Below, piece by piece: positions 25,743 through 33,294 of a stretch of 37,671 nt of DNA. The notes under the pieces are model-generated. The model was given only the letters and a program-made list of their open reading frames with translations, was not told where the DNA came from and searched no databases. Within the stretch, counting starts at the first letter, position 1. Each line of letters opens with the position of its first letter. The translations under genes were made by a program, and so were the position numbers. This stretch comes from CAYVBE01 sp964448935. Lineage in GTDB: Bacteria; Planctomycetota; Brocadiia; SM23-32. Location of the stretch: assembly GCA_964448935.1 (NCBI GenBank), contig CAYVBE010000017.1, forward strand, positions 1-37,671. The letters run 5' to 3'.

Positions 25743-25786
25743 ACTTTCGGAGCTTCGTGGACCGGAAAGAGCGTCCTGAAAACCGC
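25743..25786. repeat. Left copy of an imperfect direct repeat flanking the hairpin element
   Basis: Starting at ACTTTCG and ending at ACCGC, this stretch matches 26116-26151 (ACTTTCG plus 22 of 29 further positions) except for eight extra bases after ACTTTCG. Confidence 0.55.
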
Positions 25787-25806
25787 CGCAGGGTTGCACA
25801 GTGCAC

Positions 25807-26114
25807 GTAACGGTTGAATCGCCCGCCATACGGCGGGCTCCGGGTTGGTTGGCCGCCCGGTACCCAGGGCTCCCTGCGGTCGCCCTGGGCTAACACTGAA
25901 ACGCCCGCCCCACGGCGGGCTAACGGCAGAGAGGGCCGGCGAAGGCCCGCTACCACTGTGGACCCGACGTTGCGTATAACCGCACCGTCGGGCCGTCAGG
26001 GCCGGAGGCCCGTCTCAACGTTAGCCCAGGGCGCAGGCGCCGAAAGGCGCCATAGTCCTGGGTTAGAGGACCAAACCCAAAAAAGAGCCCCGCAGGGACG
26101 ATTCAACCGCTTAC
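25807..26114. repeat. Structured inverted-repeat element of about 308 bp
   Basis: The ends are inverted copies: GTAACGGTTGAATCG (25807-25821) and CGATTCAACCGCTTAC (26099-26114), differing by one base insertion. A second, inner inverted pair of 13 perfect bases is GCCCTGGGCTAAC (25882-25894) and GTTAGCCCAGGGC (26020-26032). Between and around these lie nested hairpins: GCCCGCC/GGCGGGC twice (25821-25838, 25903-25920), CCCAGGGC/GCCCTGGG (25863-25889), GGGCC/GGCCC (25933-25948, 25999-26011), CCCGACG/CGTCGGG (25963-25992), and GGCGCC-GAAA-GGCGCC (26036-26051), a GNRA tetraloop stem inside CCCAGG/CCTGGG (26025-26062). No protein gene is credible inside. It could be a non-autonomous mobile repeat, a structured RNA or a transcription barrier. 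Confidence 0.8.
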
Positions 26115-26115
26115 G

Positions 26116-26151
26116 GACTTTCGCGGACGGGAAACAGCTCTCTGAAGACCG
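26116..26151. repeat. Right copy of the flanking direct repeat
   Basis: It matches 25743-25786, from ACTTTCG to ACCGC, and ends next to the aroDE stop codon. Confidence 0.55.
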
Positions 26152-26152
26152 C

Positions 26153-27628
26153 TTAGCCCTCCAGACGTCGCCGGAGGGTCTCCGCCATTACCTCGCGCGG
26201 GGCATCCGTGCCCGTCCAGAGTTCGAACTGGGCGGCGGCCTGGTTGACGAACCATTCCACGCCGGAGGCGGTGACGGCGCCCGCCTTCTCCGCCTCCCGC
26301 AAAAGACGTGTGTGGATGGGGTTGTACACCGAATCGAAGACGACCATGCCCAGGCCCAGCATGTCGGCGGGCACGGGGCTGTCCTCCACCCGCGGCCACA
26401 TGCCCACGGAGGTGGAGTTGATGATGATGTCGGGTGAGAGGGCCTCCATCCGGTCCAGCCCGCAGAACTCCGCTCCGACCTCCGCCGCCAGCTTCTCCGC
26501 CCGGCTTACCGTGCGGTTGGCGATGGTCAGTTCCACGCCCTTCTCCCGCAGACCGTATGCGATGGCGCGCCCCGCCCCACCGGCGCCCACCAGCAGCACG
26601 TGCCGCTCCGACAGCGGCTCCAGGCCCGCCCTCTCCACGGCGTCCTCCACGGACTCGACCGCCGCGCTGACGTCCGTGTTGCAGCCGTAGCGGTAGCCCT
26701 CGTCAATCCGCACCGTGTTGACCGCCCCCACCCGCCGGGCCAGCGGCTCCACCTCGTCCATCAGCCCCAGCATGGCCTCCTTGTGCGGGATGGTCACGCT
26801 GAGACCCGCCAGGTCGTACGGCTCGAAATCCTGCAGGAAGATAGCCGGGTCGGTCACCTTGAACGGCAGATACACCGCGTTGATGCCCAGCGCCTCGAAA
26901 GCGGCGTTGTGCACGGGCGGGCTCATACTGTGCGCAACCGGGTCGGCCACCACGCCGTAGACCACGGTACCCGCGTTGAGCCTGTGGAAGCGGTACATCT
27001 CCACCATCCGGCGGACCGACACCTGGCCGGGCGCCGCCTCCCGTCCCTCATCGAGGGCGGCAAAGCTCAAGAAAGCTCCGAGTTTAGGCGCCAGCAGCCG
27101 GGTAACGACGCCGGGCTCGCCCATGCTCAGGCCGATCAGCGGCGTCGTGCCCGCGTGCCGGCGCAGCAGGTCCAGCATCGGCGGTACATCGCGCATGTCG
27201 TTTGCCGTGACGCACAGTTTGGCCGCGTCGGGTCCAGCGTCCAGAATGCGCTTCAGCAGCGCCTCCAGGTCCGCCGGGGTGCCGTCGAAATCGTGGTGGC
27301 TCACGATCCTGGCCGTCTCGCCGGGGAGCTTTCCCAGCCGGGCAACCGAATCCAGCTCCACGTCCACGTACTCCGCGCCGAGCCGCGCGGCTTCCACCAG
27401 CGCCTCCAGCCGTTCCGCCTCCGGCTCGGCGGCCCGGCCGCCCTCGCGGACGGGGCGGTTGGTCACGATGACCGGCCGGTCCCGCGCCTCCAGCAGCCGC
27501 CGCGGGTCGCGTTCTTCCATCAGGTCAAGGCGTAGCTCCACCAGGTCCACCTCCGGCGGCAGCGAGCGCATGGCGGCCAGCACGGATTCGGTATCCTTCT
27601 CGGCAATTGTTACGCAGAGTTTTGTCAG
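26153..27628 (-). CDS. aroDE: Bifunctional 3-dehydroquinate dehydratase / shikimate dehydrogenase
   Basis: 491 residues. Two enzymes of the shikimate pathway in one chain. Residues 1-220 are type I dehydroquinase: VELRLD, VTNRP, YVDVELDS, VSHHDFDG (His112), AAKLCVTAND with the Schiff-base Lys (137), and SMGEPGVVTR. Residues 221-491 are AroE: VVADPVAHSMSPPVHNAAFE, SVTIPHKEAML with the catalytic Lys, AVNTVR, GCNTD, VGAGGAGRAIAYGL, STSVGMWP and SGVEWFVNQAAAQFELWTG. The first strand TKLCVTIAEKDTES lies upstream of any ATG or GTG; the only fitting start is CTG at 27628, six bases after GGGAGG. Starting at GTG 27583 would delete the first barrel strand. Confidence 0.93.
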   Translation of the reverse strand: MTKLCVTIAEKDTESVLAAMRSLPPEVDLVELRLDLMEERDPRRLLEARDRPVIVTNRPVREGGRAAEPEAERLEALVEAARLGAEYVDVELDSVARLGKLPGETARIVSHHDFDGTPADLEALLKRILDAGPDAAKLCVTANDMRDVPPMLDLLRRHAGTTPLIGLSMGEPGVVTRLLAPKLGAFLSFAALDEGREAAPGQVSVRRMVEMYRFHRLNAGTVVYGVVADPVAHSMSPPVHNAAFEALGINAVYLPFKVTDPAIFLQDFEPYDLAGLSVTIPHKEAMLGLMDEVEPLARRVGAVNTVRIDEGYRYGCNTDVSAAVESVEDAVERAGLEPLSERHVLLVGAGGAGRAIAYGLREKGVELTIANRTVSRAEKLAAEVGAEFCGLDRMEALSPDIIINSTSVGMWPRVEDSPVPADMLGLGMVVFDSVYNPIHTRLLREAEKAGAVTASGVEWFVNQAAAQFELWTGTDAPREVMAETLRRRLEG

Positions 27629-27658
27629 GGTCTTCCTCCCGCTATGAGTCCGTCGGGC

Positions 27659-27687
27659 ATTATAGCGGCGGCCGGACGGCCTTTCAC
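27659..27687 (-). promoter_or_regulatory. Promoter of aroDE
   Basis: On the minus strand GTGAAA (27687-27682), exactly 17 bp and consensus TATAAT (27664-27659), 30 bp before the CTG start. It is divergent from the secDF promoter 15 bp away. Confidence 0.65.
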
Positions 27688-27702
27688 CCGCAGGCGAATC
27701 GT

Positions 27703-27731
27703 TTGAGTTGAGTCGGTTGACGTGGTATGAT
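27703..27731 (+). promoter_or_regulatory. Promoter of secDF
   Basis: TTGAGT, exactly 17 bp, TATGAT. A leader of about 110 bases precedes the ATG at 27849. Confidence 0.7.
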
Positions 27732-27848
27732 TCGGCATTGCGTTGGAATGCCGGGCGGCGTCTGTCAACCCCCCGTTTCCGGGTACCCGGCGTCCCTCCG
27801 ATCCAGTGGCGGATAACCCATTCTTGCAGCGATAAGAGGCTGTCTTAC

Positions 27849-30800
27849 ATGTCCGGCCGACTGAGCAGATGGATTTTTCTGGTTGCTCTTCCGCTCCTCA
27901 TTGCGCTCTACGCGAGCTATCCCCCGGCGGGGGTGACCGTCAACAAAGAGCGCCTGGTCAAGCAAAGAGCCCAAACCGCCGAAGAGGCGGAAGAACACGG
28001 CGTGGAGCCCGGTGACGAGTACGTCGTCGAGGCCGAGACGCTGGAGAAGAAGTGGCTGCCCCTGGCGCTGGGAAACCGGGATACCGAGACCGAGCTGATC
28101 GAACGCCGGGAAGACGGTTCCTACGTGGTCGAGCAGACCACCTCGGTGCGTGGGCAGATCAAGCTGGGACTCGACCTGGCCGGCGGCACGGAGCTGCTCT
28201 ACGAGATGAAACCCCAGGAGGGCCAGCGCCTGGAGGAATCCACCGGGCAGACCATTGACATCCTGAAGCAGCGTATTGACCCCGGCAACGTCAAGGAATA
28301 CCGCATCCAGCCGCTGGAGAACCACCGCATCCTGCTACAGGTCCCGCGGGCCACCACCGCCGAGGTCGAGCAGCTCAAAAGCCGCCTGCAGCGGATGGGT
28401 AAGCTGGAGTTCAAGCTGGCCGTCCCCCGCGTCACCGATCAGGAGCGCTTCCGCAAGCTCTATGAGCAGGCCGAGCAGGGCAGCGTCCCCGAGGGGTACG
28501 TGCGGATGCACATTGAGGACGATCCCGAACAGCCCTTCTACCTGGTGGAGAAGGGGGAACCGGAGATCACCGGCCGTTACCTGGCCAGCGTCCAGCCCTC
28601 CACCGACGACACCGGGCGGCCGGCCGTAGGCTTCAGATTCGACGCCCGCGGCTCGCGTATCTTTGCCCGTGTCACCGAGAACAACGTGGGGCGGCTCCTG
28701 GCCATCACCCTGGACGGCGTGCTTAAGAGCGCCCCCAGGATCAGGACCCGCATCGCCGGAGCCGGCGTCATCGAGGGCGATTTCACCGAACAGGACGTCG
28801 CCGACATGGTCAACATCCTGCGGGCCGGCAGTCTGCCGATGGACATCCAGCTACTGCAGGAGAGCACCGTGGGACCCGAACTGGGCCGCGACAGCATCCG
28901 GCAGGGCCTCCGCGCGCTGGCCGTGGCGGGGCTGCTGGTGCTGGTCTTCATCGGCATCTACTACATGGCCTGTGGACTGGTGGCCGACGGCGCGCTGATC
29001 ATGAACCTGCTGCTGCTGATCGGAGCGCTCTCCCTGCTGGGGGCGGCGCTCACGCTTCCCGGCATGGCGGGTATCCTGCTGACCGTGGGTATGGCGGTGG
29101 ACGCCAACGTCCTGATCTTCGAGCGCATCCGCGAGGAATCGGCGTCCGGAAAGGGCCTCCGCGCTGCGCTCAGGAATGGCTACGACCGGGCCTTCACGAC
29201 CATTGTGGACGCCAACATCACCACCCTGCTGACCGCCGTCATCCTCTACCTGGTGGGCACGGGCCCGGTCCGGGGCTTCGCCATCACGCTCTCGTTCGGC
29301 ATCCTGCTCAGCATGTTCACCGCACTGGTGGTAACGCGCCTGGCGCTGGAAACCTTCATCGAGAACGACTGGATGAAGCAGTTCAAGATGATGTCGGCGG
29401 TGGGCACGCCGGAGATAGACTTCTCGCGCATCCGAAAGCCAGCCTACATCGTCTCCACGCTGGTGGTGGTGCTGGGGCTGGCGGTCTTTGCGGCACGCAG
29501 CGGCGGGCTTTACGACATAGACTTCACCGGCGGCTCTCTGGTCAGGCTCTCGCTGGCAAAACCCACGTCGGTCAGCGAGATGCGCTCCCGGCTGATTGAG
29601 GGTGGCTTCCCGGAAGCACAGGTGCAGGCGTTCAGAAGCGGCGAGGTCTCCGGAAACCGGTTCACCGACTTCGGCGTCCGGCTGCGCGGCGCGGGCCGGA
29701 GCAAGCTGGAGGAGACCATGGTGCCGACCGTCCGGCAGAAGCTTACCGAAGCCGGCCTGATCGCCGGTGAGGAAAAGTCCGTGGAAGTCACCCCGGACGG
29801 CCGGGCGCTGAGTGTGAGACTGCTGGAGCCCAAGGGCGAGACCGCCGTGCGTCAGGCGCTGGCCGGCGAGGGCGGCCCCTACGCCCTGGAAGACGTCAGC
29901 ACGGTTGTCTGCTCCGAGGAGGACGCACTCACAAACCGAGTGATAATCCACTTTGCCGAGATGCCCGCGCTGGTGGACCGCATGGAGTTGTGGGCGCGGG
30001 CGCTGGGCGCCCTGGACTGGGCCGGCCTGGAGACCCGCGACTACACCGTGCAGAAGATCGAGCCGCTCCAGGAAGACTCCGGGCTCAGGTTCGTGCTGGA
30101 CCAGCCCATTGACGCCCCCGCGCTGGCCGCCGAACTGCGGCGGCGGGACTTCGCCGACATCGGCGTGAAGGCGGCCTATCCGGAAGCCTCCGCGCCGTCC
30201 GACTTCATCCTGACCGGGGAGGACGAGCGGCTCCAGCAACTGCGGAACGAGCTGCCCGAGGGCGCCGAGCTGCGCGCGGTGCCCGTGGCACAGATCGAGC
30301 AGGACACCATCACGGCCGACCTGACGGAGGGCTTCAGCGAGGGTGACATCCGGCTGCAGTTCGAAAAGCGGGACCTGCCCCAGGTCCACATTGTGCCCCT
30401 GGACCTGCAGTCCACCCGTTGGCGGTTGAACCTGAGCGACCGGCCCCTGCGACAGCGCCTGCAGACCATCTTTGCCGAACTGGCGCCCCGTGGCGGCGGA
30501 GTGACGTTCGGTGAGAAGACGGTGACCGACGACCGGGTCGTGATTCCCATGGTCCTGGCCGAGCCGATGCCCTTCGCCGACGTGCGTCACTACATCCGGG
30601 CGTCCGACCTGGGCACCTACACCGAAGGGCTGATCGTCAACGAGGAGCGCTACTCACCGGAGACCGTCGTCTCCGAGGTGAAGCTGCAGATGCCGGCCGG
30701 AAAGGCCGACCAGATCATGGGACAGATTGAGTCCTCCTTCGGCGAGGCCCGGCCGATCGAGCAGATCGTGAGTATCGGCGCCCAGGTGGCCGAGGAGCTG

Positions 30801-31400
30801 CAGGCGCGCGCCGCCCTGGCGGTGCTGTTCGCCTCCGTCATCATCGTGCTCTACGTTGCGGCGCGGTTCCACGCCTTCCGGTTCGGCGTGGCCGCCGTCA
30901 TCGCCCTGCTGCACGACGTGCTGATCACCGCCGGGCTGATCGCCCTGGCCGACTGGGCGGGGGTCTTCGGCGACGTAAAGATCAACCTGGCCATGCTGGC
31001 GGCCTTCCTGACCATCCTGGGCTACAGCCTGAACGACACCATTGTCGTGTTCGACCGCATCCGCGAGAACATGGGCATCCTGGGGCGCAAACGCGTCAGC
31101 GCCGACCTGATCAACCTGAGCATCAACCAGACGCTCAGCCGCACCGTGCTGACGTCGCTGACCACGTTGATGGTGGTGGTGGTGCTCTACGTTCTGGGCG
31201 GCTCGGTGCTGCGGGGGCTGGCCCTCACGCTCATCTTCGGCGTCGTGGTGGGCACCTACTCCAGCATGTTCATCGCCAGCCCGGTCCTGCTGGACTGGGA
31301 GCAGTTGGGCGGCGGCATCCGGGGGTTCTTACGCATCCTGTTCTTCCCCGTGCGGCTGCCCTTCAAGCTGGTGAGTGCCGTCAGAAGCGGAATCAGTTGA
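27849..31400 (+). CDS. secDF: Fused SecD-SecF protein export subunit with very large periplasmic insert
   Basis: 1183 residues from ATG 27849 (AGAGG nine bases upstream). SecD half: one N-terminal span (WIFLVALPLLIALYASYP), LGLDLAGGTELLYEMKP at about 106, the P1 domain, then VGMAVDANVLIFERIREE in a cluster of membrane spans. SecF half: span at about 535-552, DIDFTGGSLVRL (DFTGG at 558-562), and final spans with HDVLITAGL and LGYSLNDTIVVFDRIREN carrying the proton-path Asp. Between DFTGG and the final spans lie about 430 periplasmic residues instead of roughly 100 in E. coli SecF. Uses proton motive force to pull preproteins out of SecYEG. The HAD gene follows after 35 bp. Confidence 0.95.
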   Translation: MSGRLSRWIFLVALPLLIALYASYPPAGVTVNKERLVKQRAQTAEEAEEHGVEPGDEYVVEAETLEKKWLPLALGNRDTETELIERREDGSYVVEQTTSVRGQIKLGLDLAGGTELLYEMKPQEGQRLEESTGQTIDILKQRIDPGNVKEYRIQPLENHRILLQVPRATTAEVEQLKSRLQRMGKLEFKLAVPRVTDQERFRKLYEQAEQGSVPEGYVRMHIEDDPEQPFYLVEKGEPEITGRYLASVQPSTDDTGRPAVGFRFDARGSRIFARVTENNVGRLLAITLDGVLKSAPRIRTRIAGAGVIEGDFTEQDVADMVNILRAGSLPMDIQLLQESTVGPELGRDSIRQGLRALAVAGLLVLVFIGIYYMACGLVADGALIMNLLLLIGALSLLGAALTLPGMAGILLTVGMAVDANVLIFERIREESASGKGLRAALRNGYDRAFTTIVDANITTLLTAVILYLVGTGPVRGFAITLSFGILLSMFTALVVTRLALETFIENDWMKQFKMMSAVGTPEIDFSRIRKPAYIVSTLVVVLGLAVFAARSGGLYDIDFTGGSLVRLSLAKPTSVSEMRSRLIEGGFPEAQVQAFRSGEVSGNRFTDFGVRLRGAGRSKLEETMVPTVRQKLTEAGLIAGEEKSVEVTPDGRALSVRLLEPKGETAVRQALAGEGGPYALEDVSTVVCSEEDALTNRVIIHFAEMPALVDRMELWARALGALDWAGLETRDYTVQKIEPLQEDSGLRFVLDQPIDAPALAAELRRRDFADIGVKAAYPEASAPSDFILTGEDERLQQLRNELPEGAELRAVPVAQIEQDTITADLTEGFSEGDIRLQFEKRDLPQVHIVPLDLQSTRWRLNLSDRPLRQRLQTIFAELAPRGGGVTFGEKTVTDDRVVIPMVLAEPMPFADVRHYIRASDLGTYTEGLIVNEERYSPETVVSEVKLQMPAGKADQIMGQIESSFGEARPIEQIVSIGAQVAEELQARAALAVLFASVIIVLYVAARFHAFRFGVAAVIALLHDVLITAGLIALADWAGVFGDVKINLAMLAAFLTILGYSLNDTIVVFDRIRENMGILGRKRVSADLINLSINQTLSRTVLTSLTTLMVVVVLYVLGGSVLRGLALTLIFGVVVGTYSSMFIASPVLLDWEQLGGGIRGFLRILFFPVRLPFKLVSAVRSGIS

Positions 31401-31435
31401 CTCGCCGACCTCGCTAAGCCACAAGGGGGCTCGCC

Positions 31436-32116
31436 TTGAAACCGGAAGACTGCGCCGCCGTTTTCGACATGGACGGCGTTCTCGCCGACACCGAGCAGGC
31501 CCACTACGAGAGCTGGCAGGTGATCGCCCGCCGATACGGGATCGAGATATCCTGGGAGAAATTCCACGAGACCTTCGGGCAGCCGAACCGCCAGATCATC
31601 CCGCAGTTCTTTGAAGAGGACATCTCCACCGAAGACGTTGACCGCATAGACCGGGAGAAAGAGGCCGCCTTTCGCGCGATCGTGGGAGACGCCGTCAGAC
31701 CCCTGCCGGGCGCCCGCGAGCTGGTCCTCGGCCTGGACAAGGAGGGATTCCGACTGGCCATCGGCAGCTCCGGACCCATCGAGAATATCGAGGCCATCGC
31801 GAAGGCTCTGGGGCTGCGGGAGCGGTTCGAGGCGATCGTGGGGGCGCAGGACGTGGAGAACGGTAAGCCCGCCCCGGATGTCTTCCTGAAGGCCGCCGAC
31901 AGACTGGGCGTCCCGCCCGAACGCTGCGTGGTGATCGAGGACGTGCCGGCGGGAGTGCAGGCGGCCCTGGCAGCGGGCATGAAGTGCATCGCGGTGACCA
32001 ACACCCACGACGCCGAAGCCTTACATGCCGCCGACGGCGTGGTGGAAAGCCTGGAGGAGATAGACCCGGCCGATCTTCGGAAGGTGCTGGGAACGGCCTC
32101 AGGCGAGGGCGCCTGA
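31436..32116 (+). CDS. HAD-superfamily phosphatase / beta-phosphoglucomutase-like
   Basis: 226 residues from TTG 31436, with AAGGGGG six bases upstream and no suitable ATG. Motif I is FDMDGVLADTE (Asp11 nucleophile, Asp13 acid/base), motif II IGSSGP, motif III GKPAPDVFL with the Lys, motif IV VIEDVPAGVQAA. A helical cap lies between motifs I and II, with EKFHETFGQPNRQI where the family often has the G(R/Q)xxxxx segment. It is either a sugar-phosphate phosphatase or a beta-phosphoglucomutase; sequence alone does not decide. Probably co-transcribed with secDF. Confidence 0.9.
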   Translation: MKPEDCAAVFDMDGVLADTEQAHYESWQVIARRYGIEISWEKFHETFGQPNRQIIPQFFEEDISTEDVDRIDREKEAAFRAIVGDAVRPLPGARELVLGLDKEGFRLAIGSSGPIENIEAIAKALGLRERFEAIVGAQDVENGKPAPDVFLKAADRLGVPPERCVVIEDVPAGVQAALAAGMKCIAVTNTHDAEALHAADGVVESLEEIDPADLRKVLGTASGEGA

Positions 32117-32130
32117 ACTACGCGGGATTT

Positions 32131-32147
32131 GGAAAGCGTGTCTTTCC
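32131..32147. terminator. Small hairpin between convergent HAD and accA genes
   Basis: GGAAAG-CGTGT-CTTTCC, six pairs and five-base loop, in the 32-bp gap between two converging stops. It could act for both strands, but the stem is short. Confidence 0.3.
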
Positions 32148-32148
32148 C

Positions 32149-33159
32149 TCAGTCGGAGCCCGCCTCTTCCACGGCGGGTTCGGGAGCCTCCCGGTAAACC
32201 CCCAGGTCGCGGTAGCGCTGATACCGTTCTTCCAGCAGGCGGTCTATCGGCTCGCCCGTCAGTTCGTCGAGGGTATCGCTCAGCCAGCTCTCGACCTCCC
32301 GTGCGGTGCGCTGAGGATCGCGATGTGCGCCGCCGAGCGGCTCGGGGATGATGGTCTCGATGATGCCGGCTTCCAGCATATACTCGGCGGTCAGCTTGAG
32401 GGCTTCGGCGGCCTCGGGGGCCTTGTCGCCGTCGCGCCACAGGATGGCGGCGCACCCCTCGGGGCTTATGACGCTGTAGTAGGCGTTCTCCAGCATGGCG
32501 AAGCGGTCCCCCACGCCGATCCCCAGGGCGCCGCCGCTGCAGCCCTCGCCCGTCACCACCAGAAGGATGGGCACCTCCAGGCCGGACATCACGAAGATGT
32601 TCTCGGCTATGGCCATGGCCTGTCCGCGCTCCTCCGCGCCGACGCTGGGAGCGGCGCCGGGCGTGTCTATCAGGCAGACGACGGGCAGGCCGAACTTCTC
32701 GGCCAGCCTCATCTTCTGCAGCGCCCTGCGATAGCCTTCCGGCCGGGGCATCCCGAAGTTGGCCTCCATCTTCTCCTTCGTCTCGCGGCCCTTGTGCTGG
32801 GCCAGGATCATCACGTCGTAATCGTCCAGCCGGCCCAGCCCCGTCACCAGCGCCGCGTCGTCGCCGAAACGGCGGTCGCCGTGCAGCTCGATGAAATCGG
32901 TGAAGATCATCCGCACGTAATCCATCGGATGGGGCCGCTGCGGATGGCGCGCCAGGCAGACCCGCTGGTAGGCGGTCAGATTGCCGAAGGTCTGCTCCAG
33001 CAGTTCGTCCCGTTGCCGTTCGAGCTGCTCGATTCTGTCGCTCAGGTCCTGGTGCTCGGAGGCAGCCTGCTCGGCCAGGGTCCTGATTTCTTTCTCGATC
33101 TCCAGGATGGGCCGCTCGAAATCGTATGCGAACCGCTCCCGGTCGTTATTGCTCAGCAT
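32149..33159 (-). CDS. accA: Acetyl-CoA carboxylase carboxyltransferase subunit alpha
   Basis: 336 residues. N-terminal coiled coil (about 17-55) then the crotonase-fold carboxyltransferase: AYQRVCLARHPQRPHPMDYV, FIELHGDRRFGDDAALVTGL, QHKGRETKEKMEANFGMPRP, PVVCLIDTPGAAPSVGAEERG, EGCSGGALGIGVGDR, YYSVISPEGCAAILWRD. It transfers the carboxyl group from biotin to acetyl-CoA to make malonyl-CoA for fatty acid synthesis. accB, accC and accD are not in the window. The start has AGAGGA upstream. The promoter is shared head to head with ribD. Confidence 0.97.
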   Translation of the reverse strand: MLSNNDRERFAYDFERPILEIEKEIRTLAEQAASEHQDLSDRIEQLERQRDELLEQTFGNLTAYQRVCLARHPQRPHPMDYVRMIFTDFIELHGDRRFGDDAALVTGLGRLDDYDVMILAQHKGRETKEKMEANFGMPRPEGYRRALQKMRLAEKFGLPVVCLIDTPGAAPSVGAEERGQAMAIAENIFVMSGLEVPILLVVTGEGCSGGALGIGVGDRFAMLENAYYSVISPEGCAAILWRDGDKAPEAAEALKLTAEYMLEAGIIETIIPEPLGGAHRDPQRTAREVESWLSDTLDELTGEPIDRLLEERYQRYRDLGVYREAPEPAVEEAGSD

Positions 33160-33196
33160 TAGGCATTCCTCTGGAAAGCGTTTTCAACGCACCGGC

Positions 33197-33225
33197 ATTG
33201 TAGCCACACGCAGTTTTTGAATCAA
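33197..33225 (-). promoter_or_regulatory. Promoter of accA, -35 overlapping that of ribD
   Basis: On the minus strand TTGATT (33225-33220), exactly 17 bp and TACAAT (33202-33197), 37 bp before the accA ATG. Its -35 box shares bases 33220-33222 with the ribD -35 box. Confidence 0.75.
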
Positions 33226-33245
33226 GCGTTGGACCGCTGTATAAT
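33217..33245 (+). promoter_or_regulatory. Promoter of ribD, -35 overlapping that of accA
   Basis: TTGAAT, exactly 17 bp, consensus TATAAT, 49 bp before the ribD ATG. The leader is too short for an FMN riboswitch. Confidence 0.75.
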
Positions 33246-33294
33246 TCGGTCTCGCAGGCTGATATGACACCCCTCCGTTCACAGGGAAACCACC

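Noticed and set aside
25807..26114. CRISPR array or integron site
   Set aside because: The hairpins have no constant repeat with regular spacers, no cas or integrase gene is nearby, and there is no attC-type R/L box pair.
33246..33294. FMN riboswitch before ribD
   Set aside because: The leader is under 50 bases and lacks the conserved RFN stems.
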